Source of the DNA: a virus
Length of the DNA stretch: 20,552 nt
Reading direction: 5' to 3' (one strand)
IMG/VR virus record: IMGVR_UViG_3300046048_000772
Span: 1 to 20,552 of that record
Positions within the stretch are counted from its first letter, which is position 1, and every line of letters starts with the position of its first letter. The notes beneath the pieces were generated by a model. The model was not told where the DNA came from and did not search any database. It saw only the letters and a program-made list of their open reading frames with translations. A program made the translations under genes and the position numbers. This document shows, in pieces, positions 13,722 through 20,552 of this stretch.

Positions 13722-16337
13722 GTGGCAATCTCTCCTATACGGGTGACCCAGGCGGGGCGCCAGAAGCTCCATTCCTCTCCAGGGGGTATCCGCATCACCC
13801 AGGCGGGGCGCCAGCGGTTGTGGAAGCAAGAGGAGCCGACGAAACCACGCATCCTGTCGGTCAGCAACATCACGAGCGCCACCGCCCTGGTGACCTCCAG
13901 CGCGTTCGCCTCGCCCGAGGGTGAGTCCCACAAAAACACGCGGTATCAAGTCCAGCTTGCCGGTGGTGACTGGACCAGCCTGGTCTATGATACGGGGGCT
14001 CTGGGGGCGGTCACCTCCGCTACCGTGGCTGGCATGGCAGCGTTCGTCGCCTATCAAGTCAGAGTGGCCTATGCAGACGCGGAGGACGACTGGAGCGAAT
14101 GGTCAAGCGGCTACACGTTCCAGACGCTAGACCTCCCGTCCACCCCTGGAACCTTCTCCTGGGACGACTGGGCCGCGCTCTGGAACATCGCCAAGGCGTA
14201 CTACTACCCCGGCAGGTATATCTCTCAGGGGGGGTGGTGGGGTCCCATCTCGTGGAGCCGGTGGGATGGCGTGGATAACCCGAAAGCGGGGTTTGAGGGA
14301 CATGTCGCCGCTATGGGGCGGTTGTTCGGGCCCCCGGCAACCATCGTCAACACGACACTGGGGCCAAACAACGGGGTCAACGTGGCCGGTAAGGTGTCGT
14401 GGTACAGTGGCCAGGGGGGCGCCTCCTGGGAGAGGTGGCGAGATTGTGAGAAGGCGGCGGCGGGCGTTGCGGCGCTGATCTGTGGGACCTGTGAGCCGAT
14501 TGACCCATCCCTCGCCTGGAACGTGTGGGCACCGATCGGTCCGAACGATTGGCCTTGCGATTCAACAATGCAGGGCGTGGTGGCGTACATCCGCCCCCGC
14601 CTTTACTGGCCCTATGCTGCTTGTGTCTGTTGCCCTCCGGGTTCGGACTCCTTTGCCGATTGGGTGATCCGCAACATGGGCGCTCCGGCTTACTGCTTCT
14701 TCTACGGGATCGACTTGGATCCGGTCCTCACCGTCGAGGTGTGGCACAACGGCAAACCCCAACGCACCTACAACTACGACCTCCCGTGGTTCGTGACCTT
14801 CAACGGCCTCAAAAGCATTTGGGATTGCCAGGGATCCGGGTATCAGTGCCGTCATTTCCCGAAGTACGGGGTGAGGCTGAAGGTGTGGCACGACTACGCC
14901 ACCGACCCAACCGGAAAGACCCACCGGATCCAGGCCGCGGCCACGACACCACCGACCGTTTATCATCCACCGGGAGGCGGCATCAACGTGAGCCCGGAGG
15001 GTTACTGGGGGTTCGGCAACGCCTCTCTCCCACCCGAGGACGGGCCCTGGATGATCGACGTGACCTGGGAGGGTGGAGCGGAGGAGACGGCACCAGGGGA
15101 GGGCGATGGTGGCCTCTACGCGGGGTGGACGGGGTTCTGCGCCAACCGTGCTACCGGCGTTGTGCCCAACAACTTCTCCGGTGGAAACATCTACCTCGAC
15201 TTCACGGCTACGCCGCTGGACCTGACCCACCTCGACGCGCCGTGCACAGCCGACACGATCCCCGAGGGGGAGATCCCCCCGGAGGACAACCCCTACCCAC
15301 CGTCCCCAGCCATAGCGCCATGTCCTCCGGACGTGGACTCGGCAGACAAGGAGCTCTACCTGGGTGAGAAGGGGGCCGGCGCCATCTATCAGTTCGGGGG
15401 CTATGAGGTAGCGGCGGGGCGCCAACTGATTGCGAGGATCCGGCCCAACCCGATTGCCCCGGAGGGCTACTCGGGGGAGTGCCTCTTCAAGAACATCATC
15501 GTGGTGGTCGAGCACTTTTCGGACATCCAGATCCGCATTGTGCCGATTTTGAACGGGGAGCGGCTGGATCAATATGCCCAGGAAGATGTGTTCATCGGTC
15601 CTGGAGATCGAGCTGCGCTGCGGCGGTACGAGGTGCCCCTTTACAGGGCGTTTGAGGACGCGGTTTTCGAGGGAGCCAACGACGACCGTTTCAAATACGG
15701 CTTGAGGGGCGCCTACCTGACCTTTGAAATGACGATTGTGGACATCTGCGGTATTGGCCTCCAACTCCCTGGAGTCTGGATCGAATACGATCCCGTCAGG
15801 GAGAGTCAGAACACCGGTATCGTCTACACCGAGGGCTTGATGAGGGCCCCTGCGTTCATCCCCTCCGGTCAGGTGTTTCTCGGCACGAAGGGTTACAACC
15901 GCCTCCTGAAGGCTGCTTCGGGAGTCACCGATGACGGCATCCAGGTGGAGGCCAGGGTTTTCACCAACCCGGTATCACCGGCTGGAGCTGGAGGGGAATG
16001 TCACTTCAAAAGGGCGAGCATCACGATCCAGAGATGGAACGCGAACGACATGGATCTGAAGGTTACGCCATACATCGACGGTGAACCCAAGGGTGTGGTG
16101 ACGATCAACTACAAGGCCACAACCGCCCCCGTGCAGTCGATAACCGAAATCGACCTGGCCCAGTATCACCGGGACTCAGGAGCCAGTGCGGTAGAGAGGT
16201 TTCGATATGGTCTGCGCGGAGCGTGGTTCCACATGAAGATCGAAACCGGCTCAGGGCTCCAGGAATGGCTGAGTTTCGACGGAGCTGAGGTGGAGTTTGA
16301 TGTGGTCAGAGAAAGCCTCCAGACGGACGTAAGATAG
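13722..16337 (+). CDS. Large modular tail/fibre protein with FN3-like, Cys-rich and duplicated C-terminal domains
   Basis: The 871-residue protein starts at GTG, 4 nt after the preceding stop. Residues 5-34 hold two copies of R-V/I-TQAGRQ-K/R-L, 17 residues apart. Residues about 40-137 look like a fibronectin type III domain (RILSVSNITSATALVTS, YQVQLAGGDWTSLVYDTG, YQVRVAYADAEDDWSEWSSG). Residues 145-500 form an unrecognised region rich in Trp, Gly and Cys, with ten cysteines between 242 and 376. After a Pro-rich linker (511-540), two related domains follow (545-697 and 718-868), each ending in VRES-x-x-T. This build suits a tail appendage or receptor-contact protein. The position next to the nozzle-like gene supports this. 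Confidence 0.7.
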   Translation: MAISPIRVTQAGRQKLHSSPGGIRITQAGRQRLWKQEEPTKPRILSVSNITSATALVTSSAFASPEGESHKNTRYQVQLAGGDWTSLVYDTGALGAVTSATVAGMAAFVAYQVRVAYADAEDDWSEWSSGYTFQTLDLPSTPGTFSWDDWAALWNIAKAYYYPGRYISQGGWWGPISWSRWDGVDNPKAGFEGHVAAMGRLFGPPATIVNTTLGPNNGVNVAGKVSWYSGQGGASWERWRDCEKAAAGVAALICGTCEPIDPSLAWNVWAPIGPNDWPCDSTMQGVVAYIRPRLYWPYAACVCCPPGSDSFADWVIRNMGAPAYCFFYGIDLDPVLTVEVWHNGKPQRTYNYDLPWFVTFNGLKSIWDCQGSGYQCRHFPKYGVRLKVWHDYATDPTGKTHRIQAAATTPPTVYHPPGGGINVSPEGYWGFGNASLPPEDGPWMIDVTWEGGAEETAPGEGDGGLYAGWTGFCANRATGVVPNNFSGGNIYLDFTATPLDLTHLDAPCTADTIPEGEIPPEDNPYPPSPAIAPCPPDVDSADKELYLGEKGAGAIYQFGGYEVAAGRQLIARIRPNPIAPEGYSGECLFKNIIVVVEHFSDIQIRIVPILNGERLDQYAQEDVFIGPGDRAALRRYEVPLYRAFEDAVFEGANDDRFKYGLRGAYLTFEMTIVDICGIGLQLPGVWIEYDPVRESQNTGIVYTEGLMRAPAFIPSGQVFLGTKGYNRLLKAASGVTDDGIQVEARVFTNPVSPAGAGGECHFKRASITIQRWNANDMDLKVTPYIDGEPKGVVTINYKATTAPVQSITEIDLAQYHRDSGASAVERFRYGLRGAWFHMKIETGSGLQEWLSFDGAEVEFDVVRESLQTDVR
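13746..13814 (+). repeat. Two in-frame 18-nt direct repeats
   Basis: ACCCAGGCGGGGCGCCAG occurs at 13746-13763 and again at 13797-13814, exactly 51 nt (17 codons) apart. It encodes the repeated TQAGRQ motif at the N-terminus of the large modular protein. Exact DNA identity suggests a recent duplication or strong selection on the motif. Confidence 0.85.
15354..15812 (+). repeat. C-terminal domain copy 1 of the large modular protein
   Basis: It encodes residues 545-697. Landmarks shared with copy 2 are LYLGEKG, ARIRPNP, GECLFK, ILNGE, RFKYGLRGAYL, WIEYDPVRESQNT. Spacing between landmarks is close to that of copy 2, with a few small insertions. It is probably a beta-sandwich. Confidence 0.75.
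15873..16325 (+). repeat. C-terminal domain copy 2 of the large modular protein
   Basis: It encodes residues 718-868. Landmarks are VFLGTKG, ARVFTNP, GECHFK, YIDGE, RFRYGLRGAWF, EVEFDVVRESLQT. It is a diverged tandem duplicate of the preceding domain, joined by a linker of about 20 residues. Confidence 0.75.
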
Positions 16338-18422
16338 ATGCCGAAGATACCTCTGGTGTTCGGTTCCGGGTTGGACCGGGAAACGGGAGTGATGGCCATG
16401 CAGCCCGGGGGGATGGAGGATCTCCGCAACGTCCACCTCCTCCAGGGGAAGTACCAAGTTCGCCGTGGGTTTGAGAGGGTCCTGGAGTTCGTGGATGACG
16501 GAGGAAATGCCCAAACCGACGTTCTTGCAGGGATCGCCATTCGCGGCAGACGCGCCTCCCTTTTCGTCACCTACGACAGCGTGAATTACAAGGTCAACGT
16601 GTTCATTGGGGACTCCACGGCGAGCTGGTATCAATGGCTCGGGGAGTGGCCGTTTCTGAAGCCAGGAGGAGGGAATATCCTGGGGGACACGAATCCGGAT
16701 CCACCGATTGTTCTTCTGGCAGAGATTAATGGAATCGTATTCATGGCTCACTCGGTCAACGTGGTGGGGTGGAGAGCTCAAACCTACTGGGCGACATACA
16801 GCGAGGCCGACCAGGAGTACCAGCTCAACCCCTTGTTTGTGAATTGGGAGAGGACAGGGGGGACGGTGGAGGACCAGGAGGTGAGGTTCCGGGGGGTGAC
16901 GAAGTGGCTGGACTACCTCGTGGGATGGGGATGGGGTGACGTTGACTTCGACAAACCGGAGATCGTGCGGATCTCCCAGCCCCAGGTTCCGATTGCTGAC
17001 CTGGAGGCCCGCACGGCTTTCGATTTCCTCCACTATCTCAACCCCGGAGACGAGGGGGATCCGGTCATTGGCTGTTATCCAGCCGGTGAAACTCTGATCG
17101 CCTTCAAAGAAACGGAAACCTGGGAGCTCTACGGCGACTCATACCTGGACTTCGGACAACGACCCCTGGACGGCCTGTTCGGGATGGAACAACCCAGGCT
17201 GGCCTGTTCTGTTGAGGGCGCGGTGTTTGCCTGGACCACCGAGGGCCCCAGGGTTTTCGCCGGGAACGGCACCAGCGAAGGCCTGGAGATGCCCCTCGAG
17301 CTCTACCTCCCGGAGCCCTACGACCTCCCGGTGAAACTGGATGACAAGTACGCCTTTGCCACCTACATGCCCGTCTATCGGAGCATCTGGTTTTGCTTCG
17401 GGAAGAGGGTCTACTCGCTTTACATTCGCATCTCTGGTGATTGGAAGTGGGGATACCAGGAGCTCCCCTTTGAACCCCTCTCGGGCTTCCGTTTGCCGCA
17501 ATCTGGATGGGGTTTGGCTGAGCCCCCGACTGGATACCCCTCCGCTCCCACGATGAACGACATAGGCGACCAACAGGCCGATGTCGTTGTCACCAACAAC
17601 GGCCAGGACGGGGACGAAACCCTGGAAATATGGCTTCGCCCCGCTGGGGGAGCTTGGGCACTCAAGAGGAGCGTACCGGTTTCTCTGGCGGCAACCCAGG
17701 AGCACACCCTGGAGGGCCTCTCGCCCGGGTGGGATTATGACATCGCGGTTCGCTACAAACGCGGCCCTTATTACACCTTCGGGTACGAGGCATCGGACCC
17801 TGGTGCGTGGCCGGCTACTGCCCGGGGGTCTTTCACTACTACCCTCGCTGCCCTGCCGGTTATCAACTCGGGAATCTGGAGCCGGACCTCCGCATCAACG
17901 GAGCAAATCCTCCTCAGCATCACGCCTCCCTACTCGGGCGCCAGCTACTCCGTGGAGATCCGCAGGGGCGGGGTCCTGGTCAAGACCGAAACCGGTGTGA
18001 CCGGGGCTTTCCAGTGGGCAGATACGGGGATAACCGGCGAGGCGGCCAACAGCTACGACTGTCGGTTCGTGAGTCCTTATGTGAACGGCGCCTACACGAG
18101 CTCAACCGTGGTCTGGGGTGGGCCTCTCGCCCCGACGCTGGATGTTGCGGAGAGCAATACTCCTCTGACCTACACGCTGGAATGGAGCAACGCCATCTCG
18201 GCCTACACGGAGGTTTATGACTCGCTGCCCTCCGAGCTTGAGGCAGACGCGATGGACAACCTCCGCTACACCGAGAACCCGGATCAATGGGAGCACATCA
18301 GCGGGGAGTTCCCGGCCTCCAGCGGATCGAAACCGTGGTGTGCCGTCAGGCACAAGGTCACGACCTATGGGATCACCGACTACTCCAACCATTCGGCCAA
18401 GAGGCTGACCAACGCCATGTAG
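16338..18422 (+). CDS. Tail nozzle/stabilization-like protein with C-terminal FN3-like domains
   Basis: The 694-residue protein begins one base after the upstream stop. Residues 1-385 carry the pattern of podoviral nozzle or stabilization proteins (P22 gp10, T7 gp12 class): an N-terminal PGGMEDLRNVHLLQGKYQVRRG segment within which a minor strand repeat begins. Later come LIAFKETETWELYGD (253-267), a DGLFG..QPRLACSVEGAVFAWTTEGPRVF segment (278-307) and IWFCFGKRVYSLYIR (350-364), read as blades of a beta-propeller. Residues about 400-503, 506-597 and 598-690 look like three fibronectin-III-like sandwiches, which are not part of the core nozzle fold and may bind the neighbouring fibre protein or a host glycan. 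This gene is the main reason to suspect a short-tailed phage. Confidence 0.65.
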   Translation: MPKIPLVFGSGLDRETGVMAMQPGGMEDLRNVHLLQGKYQVRRGFERVLEFVDDGGNAQTDVLAGIAIRGRRASLFVTYDSVNYKVNVFIGDSTASWYQWLGEWPFLKPGGGNILGDTNPDPPIVLLAEINGIVFMAHSVNVVGWRAQTYWATYSEADQEYQLNPLFVNWERTGGTVEDQEVRFRGVTKWLDYLVGWGWGDVDFDKPEIVRISQPQVPIADLEARTAFDFLHYLNPGDEGDPVIGCYPAGETLIAFKETETWELYGDSYLDFGQRPLDGLFGMEQPRLACSVEGAVFAWTTEGPRVFAGNGTSEGLEMPLELYLPEPYDLPVKLDDKYAFATYMPVYRSIWFCFGKRVYSLYIRISGDWKWGYQELPFEPLSGFRLPQSGWGLAEPPTGYPSAPTMNDIGDQQADVVVTNNGQDGDETLEIWLRPAGGAWALKRSVPVSLAATQEHTLEGLSPGWDYDIAVRYKRGPYYTFGYEASDPGAWPATARGSFTTTLAALPVINSGIWSRTSASTEQILLSITPPYSGASYSVEIRRGGVLVKTETGVTGAFQWADTGITGEAANSYDCRFVSPYVNGAYTSSTVVWGGPLAPTLDVAESNTPLTYTLEWSNAISAYTEVYDSLPSELEADAMDNLRYTENPDQWEHISGEFPASSGSKPWCAVRHKVTTYGITDYSNHSAKRLTNAM

Positions 18423-18429
18423 GTGGACC

Positions 18430-18753
18430 ATGCCGGTAACGCCAGGGGGTTATACGAAAGACGCTGACAGCACCAGCACCGGCCGAACCGCGGTTGGACG
18501 GGAAGAAACCTTCGGGAAGGGGAGGGGCACCCCGGAAAAGAAGCAGATCCCATTCGCCCGTCATATCGGCATCTGGACCATCATCGGTGAAGGCGCAGAC
18601 TCCACCGACACGGTGGGCGCGAAGGATGCTGCTATGGCCGAATGGGAGGAATGGAGAAAAGACCTAGCCCATTCGCGGTATCGGATCTTTGAGCTCAGGT
18701 TTGAGTTCGTCACGGAGGGGAAGATGGCCCTCCACATCATTTACTCCGAGTAA
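18430..18753 (+). CDS. Small phage protein of unknown function
   Basis: The 107-residue protein has a Gly/Thr-rich, polar N-terminal third (possibly disordered) and a more ordered C-terminal part (IGIWTIIGEG, MAEWEEWRKDL, YRIFELRFEFV). AGGTGG lies just before the ATG. There is no membrane segment, Cys or catalytic motif. Lying within the tail gene run, it is probably a minor virion or assembly protein, but I do not recognise a family. Confidence 0.6.
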   Translation: MPVTPGGYTKDADSTSTGRTAVGREETFGKGRGTPEKKQIPFARHIGIWTIIGEGADSTDTVGAKDAAMAEWEEWRKDLAHSRYRIFELRFEFVTEGKMALHIIYSE

Positions 18754-18764
18754 GGAGAAGCAGA

Positions 18765-19298
18765 ATGGCCGCAACTGTGCAGGTCAGGGAGAAGAACGGG
18801 ACGGCCGGGACGCCGACCCAGAAGGACGGGGGGACGGTCCGGTTCAAAAACGCCGACAACAGCACGGTCGATTTGAACAACCCCCTCATCGTGCCAACCT
18901 CCAACCGGGAGTACAGCTACGAGAAGTGGCTCCGGTTCTACATCGGCGCCACGGGCCCCAGCTCCCAGATCACCAACCTGGAGTTCTACACGGACGGATC
19001 GAACCCCTGGCAGGCCGGGGTGAAGCTCTGGGCCGTGGCTGAGACAACCTACGTCACGCCGGCCACCCCGGTGGACACCAACGACCCTCCCCAGGCTCCG
19101 GTCAACGGAACCCCCGGGGCGATGGCCGACGCCTTTGGCTATGTGTCGGCCACCCCTCTCTCCCTGGGAGCTGGGCCGTATTCGTCCACCAGCGCGGAGA
19201 TGGGTGACCACCTTATCCTGGTCATGGAAGTCGAAGTGGGCTCCACGCCCGAGCTCCTCTCGGCAGAACAGGTGACTTTCGAGTATGACGAAATCTGA
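18765..19298 (+). CDS. Putative virion structural protein
   Basis: The 177-residue protein is preceded by AAGGAGAAG. It is beta-rich, with a pattern seen in small tail-associated proteins: EYSYEKWLRFYIG, then ITNLEFYTDG, then a hydrophobic AGVKLWAVAETTYVTPATP segment, and a strand pair near the end (HLILVMEVEV, AEQVTFEYDEI). No enzymatic motif is present. It overlaps the next gene by 14 nt. The exact role (tail, fibre or decoration) is open. Confidence 0.6.
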   Translation: MAATVQVREKNGTAGTPTQKDGGTVRFKNADNSTVDLNNPLIVPTSNREYSYEKWLRFYIGATGPSSQITNLEFYTDGSNPWQAGVKLWAVAETTYVTPATPVDTNDPPQAPVNGTPGAMADAFGYVSATPLSLGAGPYSSTSAEMGDHLILVMEVEVGSTPELLSAEQVTFEYDEI

Positions 19299-19812
19299 AG
19301 GCGCCAACGAGCTCGTTACCTCGCTCCTGGACGACCTTCGGGATCGGCTCCTCCCCGAAAAGGGCGCCGAGTTTGAGATCAGCTACTTCAACGGCGAAGA
19401 ACCGGTGAAGTACGGGGAGGAGCCGCATACTTGGGTCAATGCCGTGTCCGAGGGACTCCGGGTGGTCTGCTACGGGCCCGAATTTCGGGTTTCCCACGCT
19501 CGCCAACGAAAGCCCATGATCCCCTCCATCATGGTTGGACCTGACGGCAATTATCGTCGGGCCCTCCGGATCGCCCTCAACGGGGATCCCCTGGGCAACG
19601 ACGCTGACTGGTACATCCACATCCTGGGCAACCTCATCGTGGTGAGTCACGAGAAGCTGAACGTGGCCCAGCTGGTGGGGGACGAGAGCCTCACCGAGAA
19701 GGACCAGCGAATCCTGGGTAAACTGAAAGTGGCGGCTAGGGCCGAACCGCACACGGGCACTTTCGTCGTGCCAGATCACGAGGTCACGCGGATCCTGGAA
19801 GAGGAGAAATGA
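19285..19812 (+). CDS. Phage protein of unknown function
   Basis: The 175-residue soluble protein has an N-terminal helix (ELVTSLLDDLRDRLL), a mixed middle (SYFNGEEPVKYGEE, VSHARQRKPMIPSIMV), a WYIHILGNLIVVSH strand region and a charged helical C-terminus. No family was recognised. It starts inside the end of the preceding gene and overlaps the next start by ATGA, so it is probably translated in a coupled series with the neighbouring tail genes. Confidence 0.6.
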   Translation: MTKSEGANELVTSLLDDLRDRLLPEKGAEFEISYFNGEEPVKYGEEPHTWVNAVSEGLRVVCYGPEFRVSHARQRKPMIPSIMVGPDGNYRRALRIALNGDPLGNDADWYIHILGNLIVVSHEKLNVAQLVGDESLTEKDQRILGKLKVAARAEPHTGTFVVPDHEVTRILEEEK

Positions 19813-20141
19813 CCTTCACGCCCCCCACCTACCGCTGGAAGCTGTGGTATGCCGACGGCACCACGTTCTCCGACAAGGACGGGGAGCCGTGGGAATCGCC
19901 CGTGCAGGGGGTTGTAGCTGTTACCCAGCCCGGGGTGGTGGGGAAGGACATCCTGTGGAACGAGAGCCATTACCTGCATCACGCGAACGGAGAGTGGTCG
20001 GCCCATGACCTGCTCGGGCTGGTGGACCAAACGACCTCTCAGATCAACAGTCTGGATTGTCACCGTCAGGGGTGGGATATGCCCACACGCCCGTTCAAGG
20101 ACATCGTGAACCGGGCCCTGCGGGAAATAAGGGGGGAATAA
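19809..20141 (+). CDS. Small conserved phage protein
   Basis: The 110-residue protein follows a pattern I recall from many phages: RWKLWYADGTTFSDKDGEPW, then a P-x-x-GV-x-V turn, then a tryptophan/tyrosine-rich strand (WNESHYLHHANGEWSAHDLLGLVDQ) and a C-terminal helix with RALREI. Members are usually encoded near tail or structural genes and have no firm function. The start overlaps the preceding stop by ATGA. Confidence 0.6.
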   Translation: MTFTPPTYRWKLWYADGTTFSDKDGEPWESPVQGVVAVTQPGVVGKDILWNESHYLHHANGEWSAHDLLGLVDQTTSQINSLDCHRQGWDMPTRPFKDIVNRALREIRGE

Positions 20142-20552
20142 GTGGCGACCCCGAACACCGGCCAGCACACTTGGCGCTTCCAGAACGATGACAACGCCAG
20201 CGTCAACTCGTGCTCGTTCAAAGGTGCCGAAGGCAGCCTGACCGAAACGGTTGCACTCGACGCGCCCTTTATCATTCGGATCGCCAGGTGGAACGACTCC
20301 AGCGCCAACTACAACGACACGCAGCAGCTAGAGTACCGCAAGAACGGCGGGTCGTGGACGACCGTAGATGGTGCGAGCTCCAATGTCAGGAGCTACGACG
20401 GCCAGCCAACGGACACGGAAGCGTGTAGCCAGCTTCTATCGAATTACAGCACCTACACGTTCGACACCGATGGCAACTACGACGACGGCGATGGACTGAC
20501 GGTTTCGGCCGCACACCCCAAAAGCAATTTCTGGGAAGATGCGTGGTGCGTG
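20142..20552 (+). CDS. Virion structural protein, 3' end beyond the window
   Basis: A GTG start follows the upstream stop directly, with a purine-rich AAGGGGGG 5 nt before it. The frame stays open for 137 codons to the window edge, so the gene is incomplete. The visible sequence (HTWRFQNDDNASVNS, then PFIIRIARWNDSSAN, QLEYRKNGGSWTTV, and SSNVRSYDGQ) resembles beta-rich phage fibre or tail proteins that begin with an RFRNDDGS-type motif followed by a LQYR-NGG-W-TV strand pair. It fits the row of appendage genes here. Confidence 0.65.
   Translation, partial: MATPNTGQHTWRFQNDDNASVNSCSFKGAEGSLTETVALDAPFIIRIARWNDSSANYNDTQQLEYRKNGGSWTTVDGASSNVRSYDGQPTDTEACSQLLSNYSTYTFDTDGNYDDGDGLTVSAAHPKSNFWEDAWCV

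Noticed and set aside
14562-15764. 400-residue antisense frame opposite the large modular protein
   Set aside because: No motif, and the composition is typical of reverse-complemented GC-rich coding sequence.

Overview
The window looks like part of the late region of a GC-rich, tailed double-stranded DNA bacteriophage. Every convincing gene lies on the + strand. Genes are tightly packed, often with 1 to 4 nt stop/start overlaps (ATGA, TAATG). The packaging genes (small and large terminase), portal, acidic scaffold-like protein, HK97-type major capsid protein and a chain of head-tail and tail proteins appear in the usual order. The best tail clue is a 694-residue protein resembling the nozzle/stabilization proteins of podoviruses (P22 gp10, T7 gp12 type), so a short-tailed virus is the most likely reading. 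No integrase, repressor, tRNA gene, CRISPR array or insertion sequence was seen. The host cannot be named from this sequence.

Layout. (1) 1-1454: an accessory block with the C-terminal part of a sulfotransferase-like protein cut by the window edge, a 33-residue membrane microprotein, a PD-(D/E)XK nuclease-like protein, and a second sulfotransferase-like protein. (2) 1455-1615: a non-coding gap with a 15-bp imperfect inverted repeat that could fold as a branched RNA, abutted by a promoter-like sequence. (3) 1616-3593: terminase small and large subunits. (4) 3590-5298: four overlapping genes that look like a lysis/envelope cassette: a DUF5675-type domain with an L,D-transpeptidase-like His/Cys motif, a holin-like small membrane protein, a protein hydrophobic at both ends, and a single-TM coiled-coil protein. 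(5) 5299-5593: a regulatory gap with a strong rho-independent terminator and a promoter-like sequence, probably separating two transcription units. (6) 5594-10346: portal, scaffold and major capsid protein, with a small hairpin covering the scaffold stop codon and part of the capsid ribosome-binding site. (7) 10407-20552: connector, tail and fibre-type proteins, including two adjacent adaptor-like genes, a lectin-like fibre protein, an 871-residue modular protein with a Cys-rich core and a duplicated C-terminal domain, the nozzle-like protein with fibronectin-III-like domains, and several small virion proteins. The last gene runs off the right edge.

How it fits together: terminase, portal, scaffold and capsid proteins would build and fill the head. 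The 10407-12692 genes probably close it and connect it to a short tail. The 12696-20552 genes probably supply the tail hub and host-contact appendages. The 3590-5298 cassette would open the envelope. The sulfotransferase-like genes have no obvious place in morphogenesis and are the likeliest accessory (host- or virion-modifying) functions. All family assignments come from reading the translated sequences and recalled family patterns; no database search was run.
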